Shown here: piece after piece, positions 1 through 7,969 of the stretch
Layout of the letters: every line of letters starts with the position of its first letter
Position numbering within the stretch: the first letter of the stretch is position 1
NCBI RefSeq assembly: GCF_024220585.1
Contig: NZ_JAMXKF010000016.1
Location: forward strand, 1 to 64,000
DNA: 64,000 bases
Direction of reading: 5' to 3'
DNA from: Dyadobacter diqingensis
GTDB taxonomy: Bacteria > Bacteroidota > Bacteroidia > Cytophagales > Spirosomataceae
Position numbers and translations under genes: made by a program
Notes under the pieces: model-generated
Databases searched by the model: none
What the model saw: only the letters and a program-made list of their open reading frames with translations
What the model was told of the DNA's origin: nothing

Positions 1-53
1 GCTTATACCTAAAGATAAGCAATTCAAAAAAATAAACAACACTAATAAAAGTA

Positions 54-82
54 AAAAGAGACTGCCTTTTTGAGACAGCCTC
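54..82. mobile_element. Probable terminal end of an insertion sequence
   Basis: Read on the minus strand, this segment begins GAGGCTGTCTCAAAAAGGC, which resembles the terminal inverted repeats of IS1182-like elements. It joins directly to a gene fragment that starts in mid-domain, as expected if an element inserted there. Most of the element, and its transposase, would lie to the left of the window, so this is an inference from one end only. Confidence 0.4.
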
Positions 83-83
83 T

Positions 84-389
84 CGAGGTGAACATAGTAA
101 ATATCTTCCCTTTGCCTTTACCGAACAGGGCGTAGCTATGTTATCCAGCGTTTTAAAAAGCCCTAAAGCCTTACAGGTTAATATTACCATCATGAGAGCA
201 TTTGTCATGATTCGTCAATATTATTACGATTCAAAAGAATTGGAGCAAAGAATTGAACGTCTGGAAAATGAGATGCAGATCAAGTTTAAAGATATCTATG
301 AAGCATTAAACTTTTTGTTAAACCCGCCAAATCCGGAAAGAAACCCTATCGGATTCAGGCTGGATGATGATCCATTTCTGGCAAAGTGA
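84..389 (+). pseudogene. ORF6N-domain protein, 3' fragment
   Basis: The open frame continues upstream of the ATG at 138. Its translation runs through SRGEHSKYLPFAFTEQGVAM, the conserved core of ORF6N (KilA-N-like) domains, then into LSSVLKSPKALQVNITIMRAF and a short coiled-coil tail with an ERLE heptad. ORF6N proteins are phage- or plasmid-type DNA-binding proteins of uncertain role. The N-terminal half of the domain is missing and the reading frame meets a probable IS end at about 82. It is therefore best read as a truncated gene; the ATG at 138 lies inside the domain and is unlikely to be a natural start. Confidence 0.65.
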
Positions 390-448
390 ATCAATAGTAA
401 TATCTTTGGCGGACAATCGACAGCATATTATAATTTATATCATCCAAA

Positions 449-1258
449 ATGTATTGGCTACGCTACCTGCTCAAAGAACCATTTCAAGCATTGCGCACAT
501 CGCGTGACAGAGAATTCATCAAACTTCTTTTAAAATACGGTGATTCCAAAAGGCATGATCAAAAACAGGTCAGCTTTGGGAAGTACACTTTTGAGGTTCC
601 TGACGTGATGTCCTTTCTTTGGCAGTATAAGGAAATTTTTGTCGATGAATTCTATCTTTTCAAAGCCTCCAATCCGAAACCGGTGATACTCGACTGCGGT
701 GCCAACATCGGAATGAGTATTTTATATTTTAAAAATTTATATCCCGAATCAAAAGTTATCGCCTTTGAAGCGGAGCCGGCCATCAGCGCGCTGCTGAGTG
801 CCAACCTCTCGCGGAACAACATTACCGGTGTGGAAGTCATTTCGAAAGCGGTCTGGAAAGATGCCGAAGGTATCTGGTTTGGCAGTGAATCGGCTGATTC
901 GTCGTCAATTTATTCGCAGGCCGAAAAGAAAAAAATCCCTTCCGTACGACTTAAAGATTATCTGGAAAAGGAAGCAAAAATTGACTTTTTGAAAATCGAT
1001 ATCGAAGGCGCGGAAACGGCAGTGCTGGACGACTGCCGAAAATCGCTTTCACATGTTGAGAACTTGTTTGTTGAATTTCATTCCTACATCGGAAATACGC
1101 AAGGCCTGGCCGATGTCATTCAGATATTCGAAGAAAACGGTTTCCGTTATTTCATTGATACCAATCAGCATCGCAGCAAACCATTTGTGAACCATAAATA
1201 TCGTGGAAACGACGTGATGGACCTCCAACTGAATATATTTGGTTGGCGGGTGCGATAA
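449..1258 (+). CDS. FkbM family methyltransferase
   Basis: A 269-residue class I SAM-dependent methyltransferase of the FkbM family. Motif I is LDCGANIG at residues 81-88, the acidic end of strand 2 is FEAEP at 106-110, and the family-typical FLKIDIEGAE lies at 179-188. FkbM enzymes usually O-methylate sugars or lipids. The position beside another methyltransferase and two glycosyltransferases suggests a surface-polysaccharide substrate, which is inference. The first 60 residues are a family-variable N-terminal extension. It faces the next methyltransferase convergently. Confidence 0.85.
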   Translation: MYWLRYLLKEPFQALRTSRDREFIKLLLKYGDSKRHDQKQVSFGKYTFEVPDVMSFLWQYKEIFVDEFYLFKASNPKPVILDCGANIGMSILYFKNLYPESKVIAFEAEPAISALLSANLSRNNITGVEVISKAVWKDAEGIWFGSESADSSSIYSQAEKKKIPSVRLKDYLEKEAKIDFLKIDIEGAETAVLDDCRKSLSHVENLFVEFHSYIGNTQGLADVIQIFEENGFRYFIDTNQHRSKPFVNHKYRGNDVMDLQLNIFGWRVR

Positions 1259-1358
1259 CGGCAGTCGGCAATCGGCTGTCAGATCAATGTAAGAACGACA
1301 TTTTGGATGATTGACAATTACCTGGGCTGCTCCGCCGATTGCTGATTGCTGACTGCCG
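1259..1358. terminator. Inverted repeat between convergent genes
   Basis: CGGCAGTCGGCAATCGG at 1259-1275 faces a complementary stretch, CCGATTGCTGATTGCTGACTGCCG, at 1335-1358, with about 60 bp between them. It lies between the stops of two convergent methyltransferase genes and could end transcription from both sides. There is no long U-tract, and the motif also looks like a dispersed GC-rich intergenic repeat. Confidence 0.4.
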
Positions 1359-1373
1359 ATAGCAAATTTTCTA

Positions 1374-2282
1374 TTATTTCAAATAAGGATTTTTCGGAAA
1401 AACATGAATCTGAAATCCTTCCTTTTTCATCGCTTCCAACACCTGATCTGACGGTATTTTCTTAAAAATAACCGCACACAAAACCTGGGAAGGCATCAGC
1501 GAAAACTTTGTCAGAAAGTCATGCACAGCCAGTTTGCGTTTTATTTTCTTGAACGCAGCCGATGAGTTATCCGCCTTTTCCTGCGCCGCTGCCGCATTGT
1601 AATAATTGTTGTTAATTCCTTTAAAAGCAACCATCGGCAAACCGATCCCGTTGGCCAGCTTATCCATCTCCCGTTCAGACAACTTGAAAACATAGTTCCC
1701 CACCTCTTCAAACGAATAACGGTTCTTCCAGTATTTTTGCAAAAGCGCCGTATTCCAGCGATCAAAAATATTTCTGAAAGCAAGTAGAAGCGGCATTTTG
1801 GCAATCGGGTCATGTGGCTCTACCAAGATAACGGCCTCCTTCGCCACCCTGATCATTTCATAAACCGCCATATATGGCCGCGGGAAATGGTGATATGCCT
1901 CCTTGCAAAATATGTAATCGAAGGTATTATCAGCGAAAGTCAGTTTCTCCGCATTTTCAACGGCATATTTTTCAATAAGTCCGTGTTCTTTGGAAAGCGG
2001 GAGGAAAGTATCAGAGATATCCGTGGCCGTTACATCCTGCCCTTTTTTATAAAAATGATTGGCATCAAATCCATATCCGTCCCCAACTGTCAGCCAGCTT
2101 TTTTTCGACAATACAAACGGGTCGGCTAATGCAAGCAAACGTCTGTGAATCCAGTTATTTATCGTCTTGTTTTCCTGATCATATTTCCAATCAGCAATAG
2201 CTTTTTCCTGCGCCTCTCTCGTGGCATATTGTACCTCATACCAACCGGAATGTGCTTCGTGACTTTGTTTTTCAGTAGACAT
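1374..2282 (-). CDS. Class I SAM-dependent methyltransferase (Methyltransf_11 type)
   Basis: A 302-residue protein with a Rossmann-type methyltransferase core: motif I LTVGDGYGFDA at residues 64-74, ATDIS at 86-90, and the post-I segment FDYIFCKEAYHH at 121-132. The Cys and double His in that segment are typical of the Methyltransf_11 group. The C-terminal 120 residues are basic and family-specific. The substrate cannot be read from the sequence. The neighbouring FkbM methyltransferase and glycosyltransferases make a cell-surface glycan or lipid modification plausible. No signal peptide is seen, so it is cytoplasmic. Confidence 0.8.
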   Translation of the reverse strand: MSTEKQSHEAHSGWYEVQYATREAQEKAIADWKYDQENKTINNWIHRRLLALADPFVLSKKSWLTVGDGYGFDANHFYKKGQDVTATDISDTFLPLSKEHGLIEKYAVENAEKLTFADNTFDYIFCKEAYHHFPRPYMAVYEMIRVAKEAVILVEPHDPIAKMPLLLAFRNIFDRWNTALLQKYWKNRYSFEEVGNYVFKLSEREMDKLANGIGLPMVAFKGINNNYYNAAAAQEKADNSSAAFKKIKRKLAVHDFLTKFSLMPSQVLCAVIFKKIPSDQVLEAMKKEGFQIHVFPKNPYLK

Positions 2283-2474
2283 TATTTTTCAGTTACTCAT
2301 GTTTTGGCAAATATAACTTTTACGGATAATTTTTCGCTACATCTCCTGCCTGTCATCGCGCCAATTTAGTAACTGTTTAATTCCTCAGCCTGCCAAAACG
2401 TTTTACACGGTTATAGAATTAAACCAATCTGCGCACTTTTCAGCAATAAAAACTGATTAAACGCAATATCTCGT

Positions 2475-2482
2475 TAATTTTG
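2475..2482 (+). promoter_or_regulatory. Candidate -7 box of the glycosyltransferase pair
   Basis: TAATTTTG matches the Bacteroidota -7 consensus TAnnTTTG and lies 58 bp before the preferred start codon at 2541. A TG near 2454 may be a weak -33 element. Confidence 0.4.
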
Positions 2483-2540
2483 CATTCCAATTGGAATGGA
2501 CGGCACATTAAAGGCCGCTCATCACGCATTAACCGGTTTT

Positions 2541-3785
2541 ATGATTCTTCATCTGAGTACGTTTCATCTGGAAGGAGGAGCGGGCGTTGCTGCCACTCGT
2601 TTACATCGCGCATTGCTCCGTTCCGGAAGAGACTCATGGATGCTGATTCCCAAAGTTGAAAATCCGGAAACGGGTGTGGTGCCGTTGGCGGATAGTAAAT
2701 GGAAAAGCTATCAGGCATTCGGGCGTTTCGTTTTTGAACGGCTTGCTTTTTATCCGTACGAAAAAGACAAAACCGTCAGGTTTGCATTTTCACCGGCTGC
2801 CGCTGGCGCGGATATCAGTGAGCATCCGCTTGTAAAAAAAGCCGATATCATTCATTTGCACTGGATCAATTTCGGCTTTTTGTCCATGGAATCCCTTGAA
2901 AAACTGTTTTCACTTGGGAAACCGATTGTCTGGACGCAGCATGACATGTGGGCGCTAACGGGAGGCTGCCATTACAGCCGAGGCTGCGAGCACTATGTTA
3001 AGCACTGTCAGTACTGCCCTTTCCTGGCCAAACCAGACCGGTATGATATTTCCTTTTCCCAGTTTTTGAAGAAAGAGCATATCTATAAACTGGGGAAAAT
3101 GGCATTTGTTTCGCCAAGTCACTGGCTGGATGAACTGACCGCCAATGCGCATCTGACAAAAGCGATTCAGCATCTGACCATTCCAAACTGTCTGGATACG
3201 ACCTTGTTTAAGCCAGGCGATAAGAAAGCAATCAAACAATCCCTGAATTTGCCGACAGACAAACCGCTGATTCTTTTTGCAGGGGCCAACACGCAGGACC
3301 CGCGAAAAGGATTTCATTATTTCAAAGAAGCGATCCGGCTGATCCGGGATACACACAACGATATTGAGGTTTTGATTTTTGGGAAATCAGGTGCTGCCAG
3401 CTTCGATTCCTTCCCGGCTCCGGTTCATTACCTTGGCAAAATCACAGAAACCGCCAAAATGATTGATGTTTATAATGCCGCGGATTTGATCGTGGTCCCT
3501 TCCCTGGAAGACAACCTGCCCAATACGATCATGGAGGCAATGGCTTGCGGGACACCGGCAGTGGGGTTTGAAACGGGCGGAATTCCTGAAATGATAGACC
3601 ATCAGGCCAATGGATTTATCGCCACGTTGAAATCATCCGAATCGCTTGCGGAAGGAATAAAATGGGTCCTGACAAATAATAAGGAAGGAAAACTTTCTGA
3701 AAACGCAAGACGAAAAGTTCTGGAAAATTACGCCGAAACCGTGGTTACCAAAAAGTATGGTCAACTTTATGATTCTCTGTTATGA
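2541..3785 (+). CDS. Family 4 glycosyltransferase
   Basis: A retaining GT4-family glycosyltransferase (414 residues from this start) with two Rossmann folds. The N-terminal MILHLSTFHLEGGAGVAA is the usual family start, so the ATG at 2541 is preferred over the in-frame ATG at 2496, which would add 15 residues unlike the family. A Cys-rich stretch, GGCHYSRGCEHYVKHCQYCP, follows WTQHDMWALT and is typical of the WcaC/WalW-like subgroup. The C-terminal donor-binding region has EDNLPNTIMEAMACG followed by GGIPEM. It overlaps the next glycosyltransferase by 4 bp (ATGA), so the two are co-translated and probably extend the same polysaccharide. Confidence 0.88.
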   Translation: MILHLSTFHLEGGAGVAATRLHRALLRSGRDSWMLIPKVENPETGVVPLADSKWKSYQAFGRFVFERLAFYPYEKDKTVRFAFSPAAAGADISEHPLVKKADIIHLHWINFGFLSMESLEKLFSLGKPIVWTQHDMWALTGGCHYSRGCEHYVKHCQYCPFLAKPDRYDISFSQFLKKEHIYKLGKMAFVSPSHWLDELTANAHLTKAIQHLTIPNCLDTTLFKPGDKKAIKQSLNLPTDKPLILFAGANTQDPRKGFHYFKEAIRLIRDTHNDIEVLIFGKSGAASFDSFPAPVHYLGKITETAKMIDVYNAADLIVVPSLEDNLPNTIMEAMACGTPAVGFETGGIPEMIDHQANGFIATLKSSESLAEGIKWVLTNNKEGKLSENARRKVLENYAETVVTKKYGQLYDSLL

Positions 3786-4552
3786 AGCCATTATTAACCA
3801 TCGTCACGATCACCTATAACGCGGAACATTTCCTTCCCCGGACGCTGAAAAGTGCAGAAAGAGCCTTATTGGAAATTTCGAACAAAACTTCGGTCGAATA
3901 CCTGATTATCGACGGCGGCTCAAAAGATCAGACCATCGCGATTGCCAACGAGTATCCTTTTATTTCAAAAATAATTTCCGAACCCGACCGTGGCCTTTAC
4001 GATGCCATGAACAAAGGGCAAGCTTTGGCAACGGGGAAATATCTCTGGTTTTTAAATGCCGGCGATGAAATGTTTGATCACACGACTCTATCCGGTTTGC
4101 TCGCCGCTTTTGACAAAAATGCGGATGTATATTACAGCGATGCCTTGCTCGTTCGGGAAGATGGCAGTGAAGTCGGTTTGCGAAGTAAATTTACACCACA
4201 CGATTTACCTAAAAACCTGAGCTGGAAGGATTTTGCGCTGGGTATGAAAGTCTGCCATCAGTCGTTCATTGCAAAAAAAGAAGTCGCGCCGGTGTATGAT
4301 TACATCAACCTTAGCGCGGATATCGACTGGGAAATAACCTGCCTGAAAAATGCCAGAAAGGTTGAATATTTAAGTTTTACGCTTTGTCGATACCTGATGG
4401 GCGGCTTATCTATTCAAAATCACCGTCGCTCGCTACTCGACCGGTTTAATGTGTTAAAAAAACATTTCGGACTTATTCCTGCGCTCTGGAACCACGGAAT
4501 CATTTTCTGGCGCGGGTTTTGGTTTGCGAGGAAGAATGGGAAGTATTGGTAG
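3782..4552 (+). CDS. Family 2 glycosyltransferase
   Basis: A 256-residue inverting GT2 (GT-A fold) glycosyltransferase. The nucleotide-binding strand TIVTITYNAE is at residues 6-15, IDGGSKD at 43-49, EPDRGLYDAMN at 67-77, and the LNAGDE segment at 91-96 stands where the DxD-like metal site normally is. It resembles WcaA-type enzymes of exopolysaccharide clusters. No membrane segment is predicted, apart from a mildly hydrophobic tail. It starts inside the stop codon of the GT4 gene, so it belongs to the same operon. Confidence 0.88.
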   Translation: MKPLLTIVTITYNAEHFLPRTLKSAERALLEISNKTSVEYLIIDGGSKDQTIAIANEYPFISKIISEPDRGLYDAMNKGQALATGKYLWFLNAGDEMFDHTTLSGLLAAFDKNADVYYSDALLVREDGSEVGLRSKFTPHDLPKNLSWKDFALGMKVCHQSFIAKKEVAPVYDYINLSADIDWEITCLKNARKVEYLSFTLCRYLMGGLSIQNHRRSLLDRFNVLKKHFGLIPALWNHGIIFWRGFWFARKNGKYW

Positions 4553-4568
4553 GAGCAGTCAATCCCGT

Positions 4569-5012
4569 TTAACTTTCTTTCCTAGAAGCATTAAGTGCAG
4601 CACTTTTCGTCATGAGAAAATATTGAGATGCCGGGATGATCAGTACTCCAAGATTGGCCGCGATATTTCCATAAAAATCGAAATGGAAGAACACCATCAT
4701 AAGCAGCCCCGTCACAGCTATTCCGAAACCTACCAAAAAAATAGCAAACCATTTTCCCCCTACTGTTGATTTGTAAGTATCGTCAACGTTTCCACCAACA
4801 TCCTGGGTAGGCTGTTTTCCTTTATCATTCCAATATCTTAATTCAACAAAAATAAACAGCAGCCCAATTGCCGCGGTAACATATCTCTGCCAGCTATCGA
4901 TCTGCTTATGCAATGCTCTGTTTTCATCCAAAACAATATGACTCACCGCCACAATTGCCTGTGAGCATAAAAATAAGGCGAACAATATCTTTTTGTAAGA
5001 CCGCATTGGCAA
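4569..5012 (-). CDS. Hypothetical four-helix membrane protein
   Basis: A 147-residue protein with hydrophobic segments near residues 9-26, 44-58, 88-109 and 116-134, so probably an integral inner-membrane protein with four helices. The first could be a signal anchor. A polar loop around 60-87 separates the two pairs. The start could be residue 1 or the Met at residue 3. I do not recognise a family. It is the last of three small minus-strand membrane genes and converges on the glycosyltransferase operon with only 16 bp between stops. Confidence 0.55.
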   Translation of the reverse strand: MPMRSYKKILFALFLCSQAIVAVSHIVLDENRALHKQIDSWQRYVTAAIGLLFIFVELRYWNDKGKQPTQDVGGNVDDTYKSTVGGKWFAIFLVGFGIAVTGLLMMVFFHFDFYGNIAANLGVLIIPASQYFLMTKSAALNASRKES

Positions 5013-5070
5013 AACCAGGCTAAGTTTTAAATAATTTATTTCAAATCGGCGAGATCCGTTCCCTCACAAC

Positions 5071-5259
5071 TTAAACCTTATCCCCTGCCTTACTTGACAA
5101 AAAGGTCTTTATGAAAAGGAATAATACATAGTCCTCTATGAACAATCCCAAACTCAAAAAAGCACGGCCAAACGTTTTCGAATCGGTTGAAACAAACAGC
5201 AGACAGCCGATTAGTACAGACATTACACCCATCAAAAATAATCGGAGTCTTATTTTCAT
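5071..5259 (-). CDS. Small two-helix membrane protein
   Basis: A 62-residue hydrophobic protein with a basic start (MKIRLRLF), one helix at about 6-24 and a second at about 34-53, ending in a charged tail. No family is recognised. It sits between two other small membrane protein genes on the same strand, with gaps of 58 and 27 bp. That arrangement and the amphipathic charge pattern support a real gene, but such short hydrophobic frames are hard to prove. Confidence 0.45.
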   Translation of the reverse strand: MKIRLRLFLMGVMSVLIGCLLFVSTDSKTFGRAFLSLGLFIEDYVLFLFIKTFLSSKAGDKV

Positions 5260-5286
5260 TGTCTTGTGTCAGTTGCAGTGAGATTA

Positions 5287-5544
5287 TTAAACTTCGAAAA
5301 ACAATGTTTTGAAATATTTAGTATTCCAAAAAGGAATAAACGTTCGCCAAAAATCTTTCCTGTCAACCTTTTTCATCGAGATCAGCCGAAGACCGCTGAT
5401 GTACGGGTGGTACGCAAACAGGTAAAACAGAAGCAGCATAATAAATATTTCTGCACTAACGAGACCCAATTTCACGCTTGCAACCAGCGCAGCCAAAGGA
5501 ATAAAAATCAATCCGTAAAAGATTAATATGTTGCGTGTTCCCAT
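5287..5544 (-). CDS. Small membrane protein
   Basis: An 85-residue protein with two strongly hydrophobic segments (about 6-25 and 28-47) followed by a basic, aromatic C-terminal region carrying KKVDRKDFW. That end probably lies in the cytoplasm by the positive-inside rule. The family is not recognised. It is the first gene of a three-gene minus-strand set of small membrane proteins whose shared function is unknown. Confidence 0.5.
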   Translation of the reverse strand: MGTRNILIFYGLIFIPLAALVASVKLGLVSAEIFIMLLLFYLFAYHPYISGLRLISMKKVDRKDFWRTFIPFWNTKYFKTLFFEV

Positions 5545-5600
5545 AGAAAATGATGATTAGCTTACTTAACATTTACGTTAAAATCTATACAAAGTCACAT

Positions 5601-5645
5601 AAACGAAAAAAGATCTTTTGGTGCTCAAAAGATCTTTTTTCGTTT
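5601..5645. terminator. Perfect bidirectional terminator
   Basis: Two perfectly complementary 20-bp arms (5601-5620 and 5626-5645; AAACGAAAAAAGATCTTTTG) flank a 5-bp loop, GTGCT. A-rich and T-rich flanks allow rho-independent termination on either strand. It lies downstream of no plus-strand gene and upstream of the small membrane genes' end of the DUF4302 operon, so it most likely ends the lipoprotein operon on one side only or insulates the two units. Confidence 0.7.
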
Positions 5646-5661
5646 ATCAATATATCATCGG

Positions 5662-6978
5662 TTATCGCTGCCAGCTGATCCAGCCTTTTCCATCCTTCGC
5701 GCTTACCATATCATAAGCGTTATCTGCGAGCTGTACTATATAAAACCCGTTTGTGTCGTATAAATAGTTCCTGGAATCAATTGCAGGGCCGCTTGTTGGA
5801 TAAGACTGCCCTAATGTTCCGCTGGATGAAAATACGATACGCCCGTCTGTTGCAAAAGTTGGCGATTTAGGGGCATCCGCATAATACAATGCCAACGCAT
5901 TGTCTGTCACAAACGCAGGCCCGTAGGCATCATAGTTGCTTCCAAACTGCGGCCAGTAGAAATAATAATAATAGGGCGAAGTACCCTCATAACTCAACGA
6001 ATTCACTTTAAAAGCATCATCGACGCCATTTACGTGAAAGCCGTCAAATGAAAACCAGTATCCATCATTATCAACAGCAGTCTGATACCATCTCCGCGCC
6101 GCCGTTGCATCCACTTTCAATGGTTTAGCCGCATCCACAATGGTTACCTTGGAACCCACAGCCGTTACGCCTAACGAAAGTTTAGTCGCATCCCATGTCA
6201 GATCAGTGAATCCGTTGATTGTTTGTGAACCGTTAACAAAAGGGGTTATAAAAGCAACTCCGGTTGAGCTGTAATAATACTCCGTCGTGAATGACTTCAA
6301 TGTGGTACCGTCAAGCCAGTTCAATGTGATCGTCCGTGCGTTTTGATTTACAGCAATTTCATACGTCACTGCCCCAACGGTTACCCGTTTGAAATAGGTC
6401 AGATATTTAGAAATATTGCTAAAAAGCAGACTTTTGGCCAATCCACCGTTTCCATAAGCCGTGGCTTCTTCCTGCGTCGCTTTAATCAGCACAAGTTTAC
6501 TCTGGTTTTTCGTACCGGTCAGCGTTATTCTGCCGGTATTCAGTGTATCTTTTTCAAAAGAAAACTCATAATCTGATTGAAGCCCCTCACCATAACTTCC
6601 GCCGTTTACACTGCCATCCGGATCTGCGAGCACATGCAGGTAGGAATAGGTATCAAAAATCAGCGACGGCGTTTGCATGGCTTTCAGCCTGTAACTGCTT
6701 TCCTTGGCCGTAGCAGCAGACTCCGGTGCAAAGTCGGAATACATCACCACGCGGTTTTTGTCATTGAATTTGAAATAAAAACTATAAACACCTCCGCCGC
6801 CGGGATAAATAATCCCCTTCCAGCCATAAGGTGCCTCCGCCAGTTCTTTCTGATAAGCTGAAAGCGTTTGATTTAAACGCTCATCCGCTGTTTGTTCAAA
6901 AACGCCGTCATCTTCTTTACAAGACCAAAGACCCGTAAGAAGTAACAATAGCCAATAGGACAGATACTTATTTTTCAT
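5662..6978 (-). CDS. DUF4302 domain lipoprotein
   Basis: A 438-residue protein with a lipoprotein signal peptide: basic start, hydrophobic core and a lipobox whose Cys is residue 20 (LLTGLWSC). It is followed by the Asp/Glu-rich KEDD, which favours outer-membrane surface display in Bacteroidota. The next region has the DUF4302 hallmarks: ERLNQTLSAYQKEL, then APYGWKG, a Gly-rich YPGGGG and repeated aromatic beta strands. DUF4302 proteins are routinely encoded beside SusC/SusD and a zinc metallohydrolase lipoprotein. A ligand-binding role at the cell surface is inferred. It is the last gene of the operon, 27 bp after the metallohydrolase. Confidence 0.85.
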   Translation of the reverse strand: MKNKYLSYWLLLLLTGLWSCKEDDGVFEQTADERLNQTLSAYQKELAEAPYGWKGIIYPGGGGVYSFYFKFNDKNRVVMYSDFAPESAATAKESSYRLKAMQTPSLIFDTYSYLHVLADPDGSVNGGSYGEGLQSDYEFSFEKDTLNTGRITLTGTKNQSKLVLIKATQEEATAYGNGGLAKSLLFSNISKYLTYFKRVTVGAVTYEIAVNQNARTITLNWLDGTTLKSFTTEYYYSSTGVAFITPFVNGSQTINGFTDLTWDATKLSLGVTAVGSKVTIVDAAKPLKVDATAARRWYQTAVDNDGYWFSFDGFHVNGVDDAFKVNSLSYEGTSPYYYYFYWPQFGSNYDAYGPAFVTDNALALYYADAPKSPTFATDGRIVFSSSGTLGQSYPTSGPAIDSRNYLYDTNGFYIVQLADNAYDMVSAKDGKGWISWQR

Positions 6979-7005
6979 CTTAAATAATTTTGAACGATCA
7001 GTTTC

Positions 7006-7920
7006 TTATAACAATGGAATCAGCGCAGTCCTTGTTTTCTTTTGCAGGGCATAAAAGTCGATATTCCATGCCGTCTTATAATAATTCACTACCAGGGCCT
7101 CCTTGCGTCTCAATTTCGCCTGCGCATCCGCCTGGCTTGTTCCATTCGGACTGAAACCTGCCGGAATATCATTGATCATTTTATCCCAGCCTCCCTTACC
7201 TTCCACCAACATCATCGCGATCGTTTCTACAAAATCCTCATCGAAAGCTGAGCTTGCGTACGATGTAATAAAACCATCTCTCCTGGCCGTTGCATCCGAA
7301 ACGTTGATCCAGTTTTGCCCCTGATACAAGCCCTTGCAAATGGTTTTGAACTCAACGGGATAAAACTTCGTCTGGTGAAGAATGTGCCCAAATTCATGTT
7401 GCAGCGTATGCGTCGACTGTTTTACATTATTGGAATCTCTCGCCGCAACATACCCCGTCATACCCCGCACTCGAAAATTGTTCACATCAAACAACACAAT
7501 TTTTCTGCCACCTTCTGCCTGTCCTAAAATAACAGAGCCATCAGACAGATATTGTACACTGCCCGACATCACAAATGTTTTGGGAGAATATTTATTAAAA
7601 AACACCTTTCCTGCCTGAACCACATACGGATTTATCCAGGTGCTGATTACCGCCCGGGAAACGGGCAAAATCAATTCTTCTTTAGGAGGCACAAGCGTTT
7701 TTGTAACATCGCCAAACTCAAACTGGTCCCATTTGTACTGCATTCTGATATTATACGGAGCCAGCAAACTATCCTTTAACCAAAGGTCAATCGGCCCTTC
7801 CACCGGAACAGGCTCCTCAGGGATTTTGCTGATATCAACATCATCTTCACCGCAGGCGCTCAAACCAACAGCAAGAACCATCAATGAGAGGAAAGATTTA
7901 AGTGTTATTCTCGTTTTCAT
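7006..7920 (-). CDS. Substrate import-associated zinc metallohydrolase lipoprotein
   Basis: A 304-residue lipoprotein (lipobox Cys at residue 23, GLSAC, followed by GEDD). The putative zinc site is HEFGH at residues 175-179, with a third His at 182 (HEFGHILH). It matches the Peptidase_Mx1-like 'import-associated zinc metallohydrolase' family, which is found only in SusCD-type operons of Bacteroidota. The actual reaction has not been established as far as I know; a surface peptidase or similar hydrolase feeding the SusC transporter is the usual suggestion. It lies between susD and the DUF4302 gene. Confidence 0.87.
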   Translation of the reverse strand: MKTRITLKSFLSLMVLAVGLSACGEDDVDISKIPEEPVPVEGPIDLWLKDSLLAPYNIRMQYKWDQFEFGDVTKTLVPPKEELILPVSRAVISTWINPYVVQAGKVFFNKYSPKTFVMSGSVQYLSDGSVILGQAEGGRKIVLFDVNNFRVRGMTGYVAARDSNNVKQSTHTLQHEFGHILHQTKFYPVEFKTICKGLYQGQNWINVSDATARRDGFITSYASSAFDEDFVETIAMMLVEGKGGWDKMINDIPAGFSPNGTSQADAQAKLRRKEALVVNYYKTAWNIDFYALQKKTRTALIPLL

Positions 7921-7969
7921 GCTTTGAATATTTTTAGTTTAAACTACCCTGTTTTAACCAGCTTAAACT

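Noticed and set aside
2496..2540. Upstream in-frame start for the GT4 gene
   Set aside because: Adds 15 residues that do not resemble the family; MILHLSTFHLEGG at 2541 is the usual start.
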